Source of the DNA: Microcella flavibacter
GTDB lineage: Bacteria > Actinomycetota > Actinomycetes > Actinomycetales > Microbacteriaceae
Assembly (NCBI RefSeq): GCF_012530535.1
Contig: NZ_CP051299.1
Coordinates: 2,170,001-2,234,000, forward strand
DNA length: 64,000 bases
Direction of reading: 5' to 3'
In this document: positions 51,100-58,672 of the stretch, piece by piece
Position numbering within the stretch: position 1 is the first letter of the stretch
How the letters are laid out: every line of letters starts with the position of its first letter
Notes under the pieces: model-generated
Databases searched by the model: none
What the model was told of the DNA's origin: nothing
What the model saw: the letters and a program-made list of their open reading frames with translations, nothing else
Position numbers and translations under genes: made by a program

Positions 51100-51789
51100 T
51101 TACTCGATGCCCGCGTTGGCGGCGATGCCACCGGAAAGAGCGGTCGCGGTCATCGACATGTGGCCGGCGGCCTGCTTGAGCAGGTCGAAGTAGGCCGGGT
51201 CACCCGCGATGTTGGCGTCGATCGCCGCGAGGAGCGACGTGGCGTGCGTCTCGAGCTGCTCCTGAACGGCCTCAGCGGGCAGCTCGGGGACGACGGAGTT
51301 GATCAGCTCGCCGAAGGCCACGGCGTAGCCGCCGAGGTCGCTGACGGCCTGGTCGACGCCGGCCTGGTCACCGGTCGCCTTGGCCACCGCGTAGTTGACG
51401 AAGAACGGGATGTGCGAGCGCCACGAGTCGAGGAAGGGCTGCTCGGCGTCGGGGTACACGCTGCCGACGGCGGCGGCGACCTCCACGGAGTTAGCGTCGA
51501 GCGTGGCGACAGCGGCCTGAACGTCTTCGGTGGTCAGGTCTCCGCCATCGGCGAGGGCCTGGTCGATCGCGGCACCCGCGAGGTAGACGTGGTCGTAGAG
51601 CAGGCCGGTGAGGGTGGCGCGCAGGCCGGCGCCGTCGCTGTTGACGGTGTCCGTGGGCGTCGCCTCGGTGTCGTCCATCTCCATCTCGGAGCTGGTGTCC
51701 TCGGCGGGCTCGTCGGCGGGAGCCGAGCAGCCGGTGAGGACGAGGGCGGCGGCGAGGCCGAGGCCGGCGAAAGCGGTGATCTTGCGCAT
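51100..51789 (-). CDS. Lipoprotein with predicted helical-bundle domain
   Basis: 229 residues. The signal peptide ends with lipobox VLTGC (Cys20). An acidic, Met-containing linker (SSEMEMDDTE) precedes a largely helical domain (about 60-225) with conserved-looking HVYLAGAAID, RSHIPFFVNYA and HATSLLAAID; these histidines could bind metal. AAGGAG precedes ATG 51789. It follows the cupredoxin gene on the same strand. The function is unknown; a metal or redox role in the envelope is only suggested by the neighbour. Confidence 0.72.
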   Translation of the reverse strand: MRKITAFAGLGLAAALVLTGCSAPADEPAEDTSSEMEMDDTEATPTDTVNSDGAGLRATLTGLLYDHVYLAGAAIDQALADGGDLTTEDVQAAVATLDANSVEVAAAVGSVYPDAEQPFLDSWRSHIPFFVNYAVAKATGDQAGVDQAVSDLGGYAVAFGELINSVVPELPAEAVQEQLETHATSLLAAIDANIAGDPAYFDLLKQAAGHMSMTATALSGGIAANAGIE

Positions 51790-51882
51790 GGTGTTTCTCC
51801 TTGGATGAGAGTGATGCGGTGCGGTTATGGTGCGGTGCGTGCAGATGGTCTGCGGTGGTGCGGGTGCTGCAGCGAGTGCCCC

Positions 51883-52365
51883 CTAGCCCTCCACGATGAC
51901 CATGGCGTTCATGGTCAGGTGCGGCTGGCAGTAGTACGGGTACTCGCCCGGCTCGTCGAAGGTGAACGAGAAGCTGTCGCCCTCACTGCCCTTGGCAGAT
52001 AGCGCGTGGTCGTAGAGCCCGTCGGGAGTCTGGCTCCCCCGAAGACCGGTGCTCTCGTTGACCTCGCCCCATGCGCCTGACGTGACCGTGTGACCGATCG
52101 TCTCCCCGTTGGTCCAGGTGACAGTCGTTCCGACCGGGACCGTGATGTTCTCCGGCTTGAACTCCAACCCGATGGTGAGAACCTCGTTCTCACCCGGCTC
52201 GGCTGCCTCCGAGCCTCCACCGGCTCCGGGCTGGCTCGACGAGCTCTCGGTCGGCTCGGGGGACGCGGTCGGTCCTCCGGCGCAACCGGCGAGCACGATG
52301 AGCGCAGCCGGGATCGCGATGATGGCGAGGAGTCGGCTCTGCCGGACTCGGTCTGTTGTGGTCAT
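51883..52365 (-). CDS. Cupredoxin (plastocyanin-like) lipoprotein
   Basis: 160 residues from ATG 52365. The lipobox is VLAGC (Cys28), followed by a Ser/Gly/Pro linker and a plastocyanin fold (about 62-160). The type 1 copper ligands are His92 (IGHTV), Cys146, His149 and Met152 (CQPHLTM). It should bind copper on the outer face of the membrane and may transfer electrons. It lies 93 bases upstream of the helical lipoprotein gene. Confidence 0.88.
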   Translation of the reverse strand: MTTTDRVRQSRLLAIIAIPAALIVLAGCAGGPTASPEPTESSSSQPGAGGGSEAAEPGENEVLTIGLEFKPENITVPVGTTVTWTNGETIGHTVTSGAWGEVNESTGLRGSQTPDGLYDHALSAKGSEGDSFSFTFDEPGEYPYYCQPHLTMNAMVIVEG

Positions 52366-52646
52366 GCACTCGGTTCGGCACCGCACCCGGGTCGGTTTGG
52401 CCGCACGAGCATCGGTCAGGCGACTCTCAGGTTCGCGGGGCCCGGCGGGAGCGGGCAGAGAAGAACCGGGCCGCAGAACGCCTCTCGGCGCGAGGCCGCT
52501 CGAAGCGGCTAATTGTGGAGCCCGGGGTTACTGCGGCCCGGCGATCACGAGTCTACCGAGCGGGATGCGGCGCGCATGGAGCGTTCGCTCAGGGCGACGG
52601 GGCTCGGGTGCGGGCCGGGGACGGGTCTGCGGTGCGGGTCCGACGC

Positions 52647-53276
52647 TCAGTCGAGGTTGCCGGCGCGGTAGATGCGCGCGCAGGCGGTGAGCTCGTCGGC
52701 CGTGAGGGCGTAGCGCGACGCGCGGAGGGTGAGCTCGCTGGCGCGGGCCGCATCGACCGGGTCGGCATCGTCGGCGAGGCTCGTGCATCCCGCCGCCAGG
52801 ATGCGGGCGAAGGAGGCCGCGCGGTCGAGGGCGATCGCGAAGTCGCCGGTGAAGGCGCCGCGGAGAATGCGGTCGGCGAGCTCGATGATCTCGTCGGGGC
52901 CGGTCGGGGTCGGGGCCCCGGCGATGACCGTGTCGATCGAGGCGAGCTGCTCCGCGCCGCGCTGGAAGAGGAAGGCGGTTCCCTCTCCGTCCTGCCGGAT
53001 GACGAGGCGCAGCAGGTAGATGCGCCAGAGCGCGCCGGGCAGGCTGCGCGCGCTCGACCGAGCCCAGAGCTCGGCGATCGCGTCGATGCCGTGCTCGTCG
53101 GTGTAGGTGACGAGTCGCTCGACCACGGCGGGGTCGTCGCTCGCACGACCGCGCTCGAGCAGGGCGTGCGCCGTCTTGCGGGCGGTGCGCAGGACGCTGG
53201 CCGGGTCGACGCCGCCCTCGAAGGAGTCGAACTTGTCGCCCCAGTAGAGGGTGGGTTTGGAGAACTCGGCGGCCAT
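52647..53276 (-). CDS. Conserved actinobacterial protein of unknown function
   Basis: 209 residues, mostly helical. Distinctive stretches are FSKPTLYWGDKFDSFEGGVDPA, RLVTYTDEHGIDAIAELWARS and SLPGALWRIYLLRLVIRQD. I recall similar proteins carrying an RNA polymerase beta subunit label in databases, but nothing here resembles RpoB. ATG 53276 is preceded by TACCCT (53289-53284, minus strand) with a 7-base gap, suggesting a leaderless mRNA. It diverges from tRNA-Lys. Confidence 0.72.
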   Translation of the reverse strand: MAAEFSKPTLYWGDKFDSFEGGVDPASVLRTARKTAHALLERGRASDDPAVVERLVTYTDEHGIDAIAELWARSSARSLPGALWRIYLLRLVIRQDGEGTAFLFQRGAEQLASIDTVIAGAPTPTGPDEIIELADRILRGAFTGDFAIALDRAASFARILAAGCTSLADDADPVDAARASELTLRASRYALTADELTACARIYRAGNLD

Positions 53277-53304
53277 TGCATCAAGGGTACGCTGGTGCCG
53301 TTGC

Positions 53305-53377
53305 GGGCCTCTAGCTCAGTCGGTAGAGCAGCGGACTTTTAATCCGCGGGTCGTGGGTTCGAGCCCCACGGGGCCCA
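53305..53377 (+). tRNA. tRNA-Lys (anticodon TTT)
   Basis: Full cloverleaf: acceptor GGGCCTC/GGGGCCC with one G-U pair, D arm GCTC..GAGC, anticodon loop CTTTTAA, T stem GTGGG/CCCAC with TTCGAGC loop. The 3' CCA is not encoded. Confidence 0.97.
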
Positions 53378-53421
53378 CCGGTTCCCTGTCTCCGATCGCC
53401 CGCGCATCGCGGGCGCGCCGA

Positions 53422-53826
53422 TCAGTTCAGGCCGTCGCGCGGGCTCGTCATCGTCTCGTCGACCGTGAGGGCGCCGACGACCGTGATGCCGTCCGACTCG
53501 TAGACCTCGACCTCGCGGGTCTTCTTCGTCGAGGTGGCCACGTTGAGCGCGAGCTCGAGCTCGCTGACGCGCACGAAGCCGAGGCGGCCGTCGTCGGCCT
53601 TCGCCGCGAGCAGGTCGGGCACGGTGCCGCGCACGCCGGCGCTGCCGTAGGTCTCGCCCGCGGCGTTGGTCTCGAACTCGACGACGTCGTCGTTCGGCAG
53701 GCTCGAGCCGACGACCCGGGCCGAGAACGAGTCGCCGATCGTGGGCGCCGCGATGACGAGACCCACGATCGCGACCAGGATCACCGCGAATCCGGCGCCC
53801 AGCGCGATGAGCGTCTTCTTGGGCAT
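53422..53826 (-). CDS. Membrane-anchored protein of unknown function
   Basis: 134 residues from ATG 53826, with GGAG 5 bases upstream; the longer frame to 53868 is not needed. One N-terminal membrane helix (about 5-27) is followed by a small extracytoplasmic beta-rich domain (GSAGVRGTVPDLLAAKADDGRLGFVRVSELELA). No family is recognised. It is followed on the minus strand by tRNA-Lys on the opposite strand. Confidence 0.68.
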   Translation of the reverse strand: MPKKTLIALGAGFAVILVAIVGLVIAAPTIGDSFSARVVGSSLPNDDVVEFETNAAGETYGSAGVRGTVPDLLAAKADDGRLGFVRVSELELALNVATSTKKTREVEVYESDGITVVGALTVDETMTSPRDGLN

Positions 53827-53956
53827 GATGCTCCGATCGGCAGGACGTGCTCGAGGCCCCCGCGGCACTCCGTCCGCTCGCCATCCAATCAGTCTGCCGC
53901 TCGCGGCGAATCCCCCCGTTCGCGGGCAGGACGCCCCGAGGGATGGGCGCCGACGC

Positions 53957-54003
53957 TGACGGCCCCGTCGCCTCGCTCGATCAGCGGGGCGGCGGGGCCG
54001 TCA
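53957..54003 (-). terminator. Terminator of the fructose PTS operon
   Basis: A 16-bp stem with one G-U pair (53957-53972 with 53988-54003) and a 15-base loop, starting 24 bases past the ptsH stop on the minus strand. Confidence 0.8.
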
Positions 54004-54026
54004 TGGCGGCGCGACGGCGTCGTGGG

Positions 54027-54296
54027 CTAGGCGGCGTCGTGATCCGTCTCGAGGAACGCGACGAGCTCGTCGAGCACCGCCTCGGCGCCCTCACCCTCGG
54101 CCTCGAGCGACACGACCGTGCCCTTCTCGGCCCCGAGCCCCATGAGCGAGAGGATGCTGCCCGCGTTGAGCGCGGCGCCGCCCTCGCGGGCGATCGTGAT
54201 GGGGATGCCCGTCTGCTGCACCTTCTCGACGAAGAGCTTCGCGGGGCGGGCGTGCAGCCCGGCGCTGCTGGCGATGGTGGCCTGCTTCTGAACCAT
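54027..54296 (-). CDS. ptsH: PTS phosphocarrier protein HPr
   Basis: 89 residues. His15 in the AGLHARPAKLF motif accepts phosphate from enzyme I. The region around NAGSILSLMGLGAEKG corresponds to the regulatory-serine loop of Firmicutes HPr. It passes phosphate to the fructose EIIA domain encoded just upstream. AGGAGG precedes ATG 54296. Enzyme I (ptsI) is not in the window. Confidence 0.95.
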   Translation of the reverse strand: MVQKQATIASSAGLHARPAKLFVEKVQQTGIPITIAREGGAALNAGSILSLMGLGAEKGTVVSLEAEGEGAEAVLDELVAFLETDHDAA

Positions 54297-54367
54297 GGGT
54301 CCTCCTGGGATCGTGCGGGGGTATCGGACAGTGTGTCGGGTCGAGCGGGAGCGCGTGCCGCGCTCGC

Positions 54368-56482
54368 TCAGGCGGTCGCGCCGGCGGTCGCGCCCGCCGT
54401 CGCCGGAGCCGGGCTCGCGACCTCGGCGACGGGGCGGCGCGTGAAGCGCTTGAGCGCGACGACGATGAGCGCGGTGACGACCGTGCCGGCGATGATCGAC
54501 ACGAGGAAGCCGAGGAACGGCGTGATCGCGAAGAAGACGAAGACGCCGCCGTGCGGGGCGAGCGACTGCACGCCGAGCGCCATCGAGAGCGCGCCCGTGA
54601 CGGCGCCTCCGGCCATCGAGGCGGCGATGACGCGCAGCGGGTCGGCCGCGGCGAAGGGGATCGCCCCCTCGCTGATGAACGCCGCGCCGAGCAGCCAGGC
54701 GGCCTTGCCGTTCTCCCGCTCCACCGGGGTGAAGGAGGAGCGCGAGAGCACCGTGGAGGCGAGCGCCATGGCGAGCGGCGGCACCATGCCGGCGGCCATG
54801 ACGGCGCCCATGATCAGGTACGGCGTCGTCGAGTCGGTCGAGGCCGCCGCGAGGCCCGCGGTGGCGAAGGCGTAGGCCACCTTGTTGACGGGGCCGCCGA
54901 GGTCGAAGCACATCATCAGGCCGAGGATGACGCCGACGAGCACGATGCCCGAGGTTCCGGCGAGGCCGTTGAGCCACTCGGTGAGGCCGGTCATGAGCGC
55001 CGCGATGGGGCGGCCGAGCACGAGCACCATGAGGCCCGAGGCCGCGATCGAGGCGACGAGCGGGATGATCACGACGGGCATGAGGCCGCGCAGCCAGCGC
55101 GGCGCCGGCAGTCGGGTGAGCCAGAGCGCCACCATGCCGGCGAGCAGTCCGCCGATGATGCCGCCGATGAAGCCCGCGTTCATGAGCACGGCGACGGCGC
55201 CGGCGACGAAGCCCGGGGCGATGCCCGGCCGGTCGGCGATCGCGAAGGCGATGTAGCCCGCGAGCGCCGAGACGAGGAAGCCCATCGACGTGGCGCCGAT
55301 CATGAAGAAGACCGAGCCGAGGTACAGGCCTACCGGGCCGAGGGCGAGGCCGTCGGTGGGGGTCGGCAGGTTCCAGAGCGAGTTGTCGATGATGATCGTC
55401 GCCGCGTTCTCGGTGACGGTGTACCCGGCGAGCGCGAAGCCGAGGGCGATGAGCAGCCCGCCGCCGGCGACGAAGGGGATCATGTAGCTGATGCCGGTGA
55501 GCAGGATGCGCTGGATGCGCCGGCCGAACGACTCGGTCGCGGCGGCCTGCGTCGAGGCCCCGGCATCGGCCGTGCCGGCCACGCGCTCCCCGCGGGGGTC
55601 GCGCGCGGCGGCGAGCGCCTCGTCGATGAGCTGCACGGGCTGCTCGATGCCGCGCTTGACGCCGGATCGCACGACGGGCTTGCCCGCGAACCGCTGCGGC
55701 TCGCGCACGTCGACGTCGGTGGCGAAGATGACGGCGTCGGCCGCCTCGATGACCTCGCGCGGCAGGGCCTGGTAGCCGCTCGAGCCCTGCGGCTCGACGA
55801 CGAGCTCGACGCCCTCGCGGGTGCCGGCGGCGGTGAGCGCGTCGGCGGCCATGAAGGTGTGCGCGATGCCGGTGGCGCAGGCGGTGACCGCGACGATGCG
55901 GGCGGGGCGGCCGTCGACGTGGCGGGTTGCGTCGGCGCTGGCCGTCGCCGTGGGGGCCGCGGCGGCGGCCGGGGCGGTAGCGGGGGCCGCGGCGGGCGCC
56001 GCGGCCGTCGCGCCCTCCGCTGCCGTCGGACCCTCGCCGATCGCCTCGGCGACGATCGCGACGACAGCCTCGTCGTCGGTCGCGGCGCGCAGGCTCGCGG
56101 TGAAGTCGTCCTGCATGAGGCTGCGTGCGAGCTTCGAGAGCACGGCGAGGTGCGCCTGCGGGGCATCCGCCGGGGCCGCGATGAGGAACACGAGGTCGGA
56201 GGGGCCGTCGGCCGCTCCGAAGTCGACGGCGGGGGCGAGCCGGGCGAAAACGAGCGCGGGCTCGGTGACGGCGGGGCTCTTGGCGTGCGGGATGGCGATG
56301 CCGCCGGGCAGGCCGGTGGCATCCTGCTGCTCGCGGGCCCAGGCGTCGTCGAACAGGGCGCCGGCGTCGGTCGCGCGACCCTGCGCGACCACCCGCTCGG
56401 CGAGGGAGCGGATGACGGCGGCCTTGTCGTCGCCGAGGGCGACGTCGAGGCTCACCAGCTCTCGCGTGATCATCGGGGACAT
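54368..56482 (-). CDS. fruA: PTS fructose transporter subunit EIIABC
   Basis: 704 residues with all three parts. EIIA (1-~150) has phospho-His66 in GIAIPHAKS. An Ala-rich linker (about 155-190) follows. EIIB has Cys202 in VTACATGIAHTFMAA. EIIC (about 320-690) is a membrane domain with FGRRIQRILLTGISYMIPFVAGGGLLIALGFALAGY. It imports fructose as fructose 1-phosphate, the substrate of FruK. The 120-base gap to fruK contains short GCGGTCGGTGGGGTG-type repeats. Confidence 0.96.
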   Translation of the reverse strand: MSPMITRELVSLDVALGDDKAAVIRSLAERVVAQGRATDAGALFDDAWAREQQDATGLPGGIAIPHAKSPAVTEPALVFARLAPAVDFGAADGPSDLVFLIAAPADAPQAHLAVLSKLARSLMQDDFTASLRAATDDEAVVAIVAEAIGEGPTAAEGATAAAPAAAPATAPAAAAAPTATASADATRHVDGRPARIVAVTACATGIAHTFMAADALTAAGTREGVELVVEPQGSSGYQALPREVIEAADAVIFATDVDVREPQRFAGKPVVRSGVKRGIEQPVQLIDEALAAARDPRGERVAGTADAGASTQAAATESFGRRIQRILLTGISYMIPFVAGGGLLIALGFALAGYTVTENAATIIIDNSLWNLPTPTDGLALGPVGLYLGSVFFMIGATSMGFLVSALAGYIAFAIADRPGIAPGFVAGAVAVLMNAGFIGGIIGGLLAGMVALWLTRLPAPRWLRGLMPVVIIPLVASIAASGLMVLVLGRPIAALMTGLTEWLNGLAGTSGIVLVGVILGLMMCFDLGGPVNKVAYAFATAGLAAASTDSTTPYLIMGAVMAAGMVPPLAMALASTVLSRSSFTPVERENGKAAWLLGAAFISEGAIPFAAADPLRVIAASMAGGAVTGALSMALGVQSLAPHGGVFVFFAITPFLGFLVSIIAGTVVTALIVVALKRFTRRPVAEVASPAPATAGATAGATA

Positions 56483-56494
56483 GCTGACCTCCTG

Positions 56495-56557
56495 CGGTCG
56501 GTGGGGTGATGCGGTCGGTGGGTGGTGCGGTGGGGTGGTGCGGTCGGTGGGGTGGTG
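56495..56557. repeat. Degenerate tandem repeat in the fruK-fruA gap
   Basis: Four head-to-tail units of 13-17 bases starting GCGGT(CGGT)GGG..GTGGT/GAT: 56495, 56512, 56528 and 56541. The purine-rich strand is the non-coding strand of the operon. It could alter mRNA folding between fruK and fruA. Confidence 0.65.
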
Positions 56558-56602
56558 CCGTGATGCGGGATGCTGCTGCCGCGGTGCCTCGCGGGCGCCG
56601 GC

Positions 56603-57583
56603 TCATTCGAGCCGGAGCACCTCGAGCTCGTCGGCGGGCAGGTCGTGCGGTGCGGGGGGCTGCGTGCCGGGCAGGCTCGCGGCGGCCGCGCCGTAGCGGA
56701 TGGCGGTGCGCAGCCGCTCGGGCTCGTCGCCGCCGGCGCTCTCGGCGAGCAGGTAGCCGGCGAGCGAGCTGTCGCCGGCGCCGACCGTCGAGGCGAGGCG
56801 GATACGCGGGGCGCGCGCGGCCCAGGCGCCGTCGGCGGTGACGAGGAGGGCGCCGCGGGATCCGAGGGTGACGAGGGCGGCGCGGGCGCGGGCGGGCACG
56901 AGCGCGCGGGCGACGGCGAGCACGGCGGCGTCGGCGGCGGCGTGCGCCTCCGCGTCGGTAGGGGCGCCCTCGGCGGGCTCGGGCAGGGCGACGCCGGCGA
57001 GCTCGGCGAGCTCCTCGTCGTTCGGCTTGATCAGGTCGGCGAGGCCGGCGTCGATGACGGCGCGCAGTGCGGGGCCGGAGGTGTCGACGGCGACCCGGGG
57101 TGCCGCCCCTCCGTGGGCGGCCCGCACCGACTCGACGACGCGGACGTAGAAGTCGTCGGCGGCTCCGGGAGGCAACGAGCCCGCGAGCACCAGCCAGCGC
57201 GCGCCGGCGCAGGCGTCGACGACGGCGGAGACGAGGGCGCGAGCATCCTGATCGGTGAGCGGCGAGCCGCTGAGGTTGAGCTTCGTCGTCTCGCCCGCGG
57301 GGTCGACGATCGTGAGGTTGGCGCGCACGGCGCCGTGCACGGGTACCCGGCGCGCGGCGACCCCGGAGGCCTGCAGCGGCACGGCGTAGGCGTCGTGCTC
57401 GGCGAGCGGCAGCACCGCGAGGGTCGGCTGCCCGGCGGCGGCGACGGCGCGGGCGACGTTGACGCCCTTGCCGCCGGCGTCCTCCCGCACGGAGCCGGCC
57501 GCCTGCACCTCGCCGGGCCGCAGCGGGGCGAGCAGGGTGATGGTGCGGTCGAGCGCGGGGTTGGCGGTGAGGGTCACGATCAT
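56603..57583 (-). CDS. fruK: 1-phosphofructokinase
   Basis: 326 residues from ATG 57583, chosen because it overlaps the fruR stop in ATGA and lies 10 bases after GGAGG; ATG 57592 is only one base from GGAGG. PfkB-family motifs: the N-terminal MIVTLTANPALDRT, the GGKGVNVARA sugar-binding motif near residue 37, and C-terminal STVGAGDSSLAGYL with the catalytic Asp. It makes fructose 1,6-bisphosphate from fructose 1-phosphate. Confidence 0.94.
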   Translation of the reverse strand: MIVTLTANPALDRTITLLAPLRPGEVQAAGSVREDAGGKGVNVARAVAAAGQPTLAVLPLAEHDAYAVPLQASGVAARRVPVHGAVRANLTIVDPAGETTKLNLSGSPLTDQDARALVSAVVDACAGARWLVLAGSLPPGAADDFYVRVVESVRAAHGGAAPRVAVDTSGPALRAVIDAGLADLIKPNDEELAELAGVALPEPAEGAPTDAEAHAAADAAVLAVARALVPARARAALVTLGSRGALLVTADGAWAARAPRIRLASTVGAGDSSLAGYLLAESAGGDEPERLRTAIRYGAAAASLPGTQPPAPHDLPADELEVLRLE

Positions 57584-58413
57584 GCGCGCCATACCTCCAC
57601 GTCGGCGTCGGCGAGGGCGGCGGCGAGGGCGGCATCGGGATGCCCGTCCGTCACGAGCACGTCGATCTCGTCGAGGCGGGCGAAGCCGACGAGCAGCTCG
57701 CGGCCGAGCTTGTCGGCGTCGGCGACGACGACGATGCGGCGGGCGCTGCGCACGATGGCGGTCTTGACGGCGGCCTCGTCGGGGTCGGGGGTGCTGAGCC
57801 CGAAGCCGGCGGCGACGCCGTTGGTGCCGATCACGGCGACGTCGGGGCGCAGCTGCTCGATGGCGCGCACGGTGTCGGCGCCGACGGCGGCGCCGGTGAG
57901 GCCGCGCACTCGGCCGCCGAGCACGGTGAGGGCGAGCCCGGGGGCGTCGGCGAGCGCGGGCGCGAGCTGCGCGGCGATGACGACGGCGTGGGTGACGAGC
58001 CCGATGCCGGCGGGGTCGAGGCGGTCGGCCGCGAGGGTGCCCGTGGTGGTGCGCTCGGCGAGGCGCTCGGCGAGCTGCGCGGCGACGGCGGCGGTGGTCG
58101 TGCCGGCGTCGAGGAAGAGGGAGCCGCGGAAGCCGGCGCCGAGGGCGTCGAGCGCGCGGCGGGCGATGGCGGTCTTCGCGGGGCCGTGCTGCTGCACGCG
58201 GTCGCTCAGCGAGGGCTCGATGGTGCTGGCGCGGTCGGCGGCGACGGCGCCGCCGTGGACCCGGCGAAGCAGCCCGGCGGTCTCGAGCTGGTCGAGGTCG
58301 CGGCGCACGGTCTCGGTGGTGACGTCGAAGCGGCGGGCGAGGTCGACGACGCTGACCCTGCCGTCGTCGGCGAGAAGCCGTTCGACGAGTTGCTGCCGCT
58401 CCGTTGCGTACAC
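57580..58413 (-). CDS. fruR: DeoR-family regulator of the fructose operon
   Basis: 277 residues from GTG 58413, which has GGAGGG 7 bases upstream. The N-terminal DeoR helix-turn-helix (VSVVDLARRFDVTTETVRRDLDQLETAGLLRRVHGGAV) precedes a sugar-phosphate sensor domain of the ribose-isomerase-like fold (LFLDAGTTTAAVA, VIGTNGVAAGFGLSTPDPDEAAVK). It probably represses fruRKA-ptsH until fructose 1-phosphate appears. It is the first gene of the operon and autoregulated by the direct repeats upstream. Confidence 0.9.
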   Translation of the reverse strand: MYATERQQLVERLLADDGRVSVVDLARRFDVTTETVRRDLDQLETAGLLRRVHGGAVAADRASTIEPSLSDRVQQHGPAKTAIARRALDALGAGFRGSLFLDAGTTTAAVAAQLAERLAERTTTGTLAADRLDPAGIGLVTHAVVIAAQLAPALADAPGLALTVLGGRVRGLTGAAVGADTVRAIEQLRPDVAVIGTNGVAAGFGLSTPDPDEAAVKTAIVRSARRIVVVADADKLGRELLVGFARLDEIDVLVTDGHPDAALAAALADADVEVWRA

Positions 58414-58433
58414 CGTGATGCCCTCCGTTGGAT

Positions 58434-58475
58434 TTCCCACACGTTACAACTCATTCCCACATAAAACAAGATCTG
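58434..58475 (-). promoter_or_regulatory. Promoter and direct-repeat operator of the fructose operon
   Basis: On the minus strand TGTGGGAA occurs twice with an exact 20-base period (plus-strand copies TTCCCACA at 58434-58441 and 58454-58461). Between and around them a TTGTTT -35 and TAACGT -10 are spaced by 17 bases. DeoR-family repressors commonly bind direct repeats, so this fits autoregulation by FruR. Confidence 0.7.
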
Positions 58476-58507
58476 GGTTTGTGGTCGCGCGGCGGGCCTC
58501 CGGTGCG

Positions 58508-58672
58508 ATGGGCGGGGGCGGGTGGGGGCGGGGGCCGGGGCCGGCGGGAGAGCGGGGGCGGGCGGAGAGCGGGGGCGGGCGGAGGCCGGGGCCGGCGGCG
58601 AGCGGGGGCCGGCGGAGAGCGGGGGCGGGCGGAGGCCGGGGCCGGCGGAGAGCGGGGGCGGGCGGAGAGCGG
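58508..58672. repeat. GC-rich tandem array, left part
   Basis: The 380-base stretch between fruR and the transposase gene holds the fru promoter, this array and the IS end. The array consists of alternating 15-17 base units of the kinds GGCGGAGAGCGGGGGC and GGCGGAGGCCGGGGCC, almost without T. It continues on the other side of the insertion sequence at 60076. Confidence 0.85.
58665..58672 (+). repeat. Target-site duplication, left copy
   Basis: GAGAGCGG directly before the IS; the identical octamer follows the IS at 60076-60083. Because the host array repeats this motif, the duplication could partly be coincidental. Confidence 0.65.

Noticed and set aside
52366-52646. Candidate tRNA or regulatory RNA in this gap
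   Set aside because: A TAGACT-like box is visible on the minus strand, but no cloverleaf or conserved RNA fold could be drawn.
52647-53276. RNA polymerase beta subunit annotation for this gene
   Set aside because: At 209 residues it has none of the RpoB or RpoC motifs; the label seems inherited in databases.
54027-57635. 1202-codon open frame on the minus strand in the fru operon
   Set aside because: It is an Arg/Pro-rich shadow; only its last 89 codons (HPr) are real, the rest being out of frame with fruA and fruK.
58508-58672. Possible CRISPR array
   Set aside because: Units are contiguous with no unique spacers and are only 15-17 bases; no cas genes are present. It is a simple tandem repeat.
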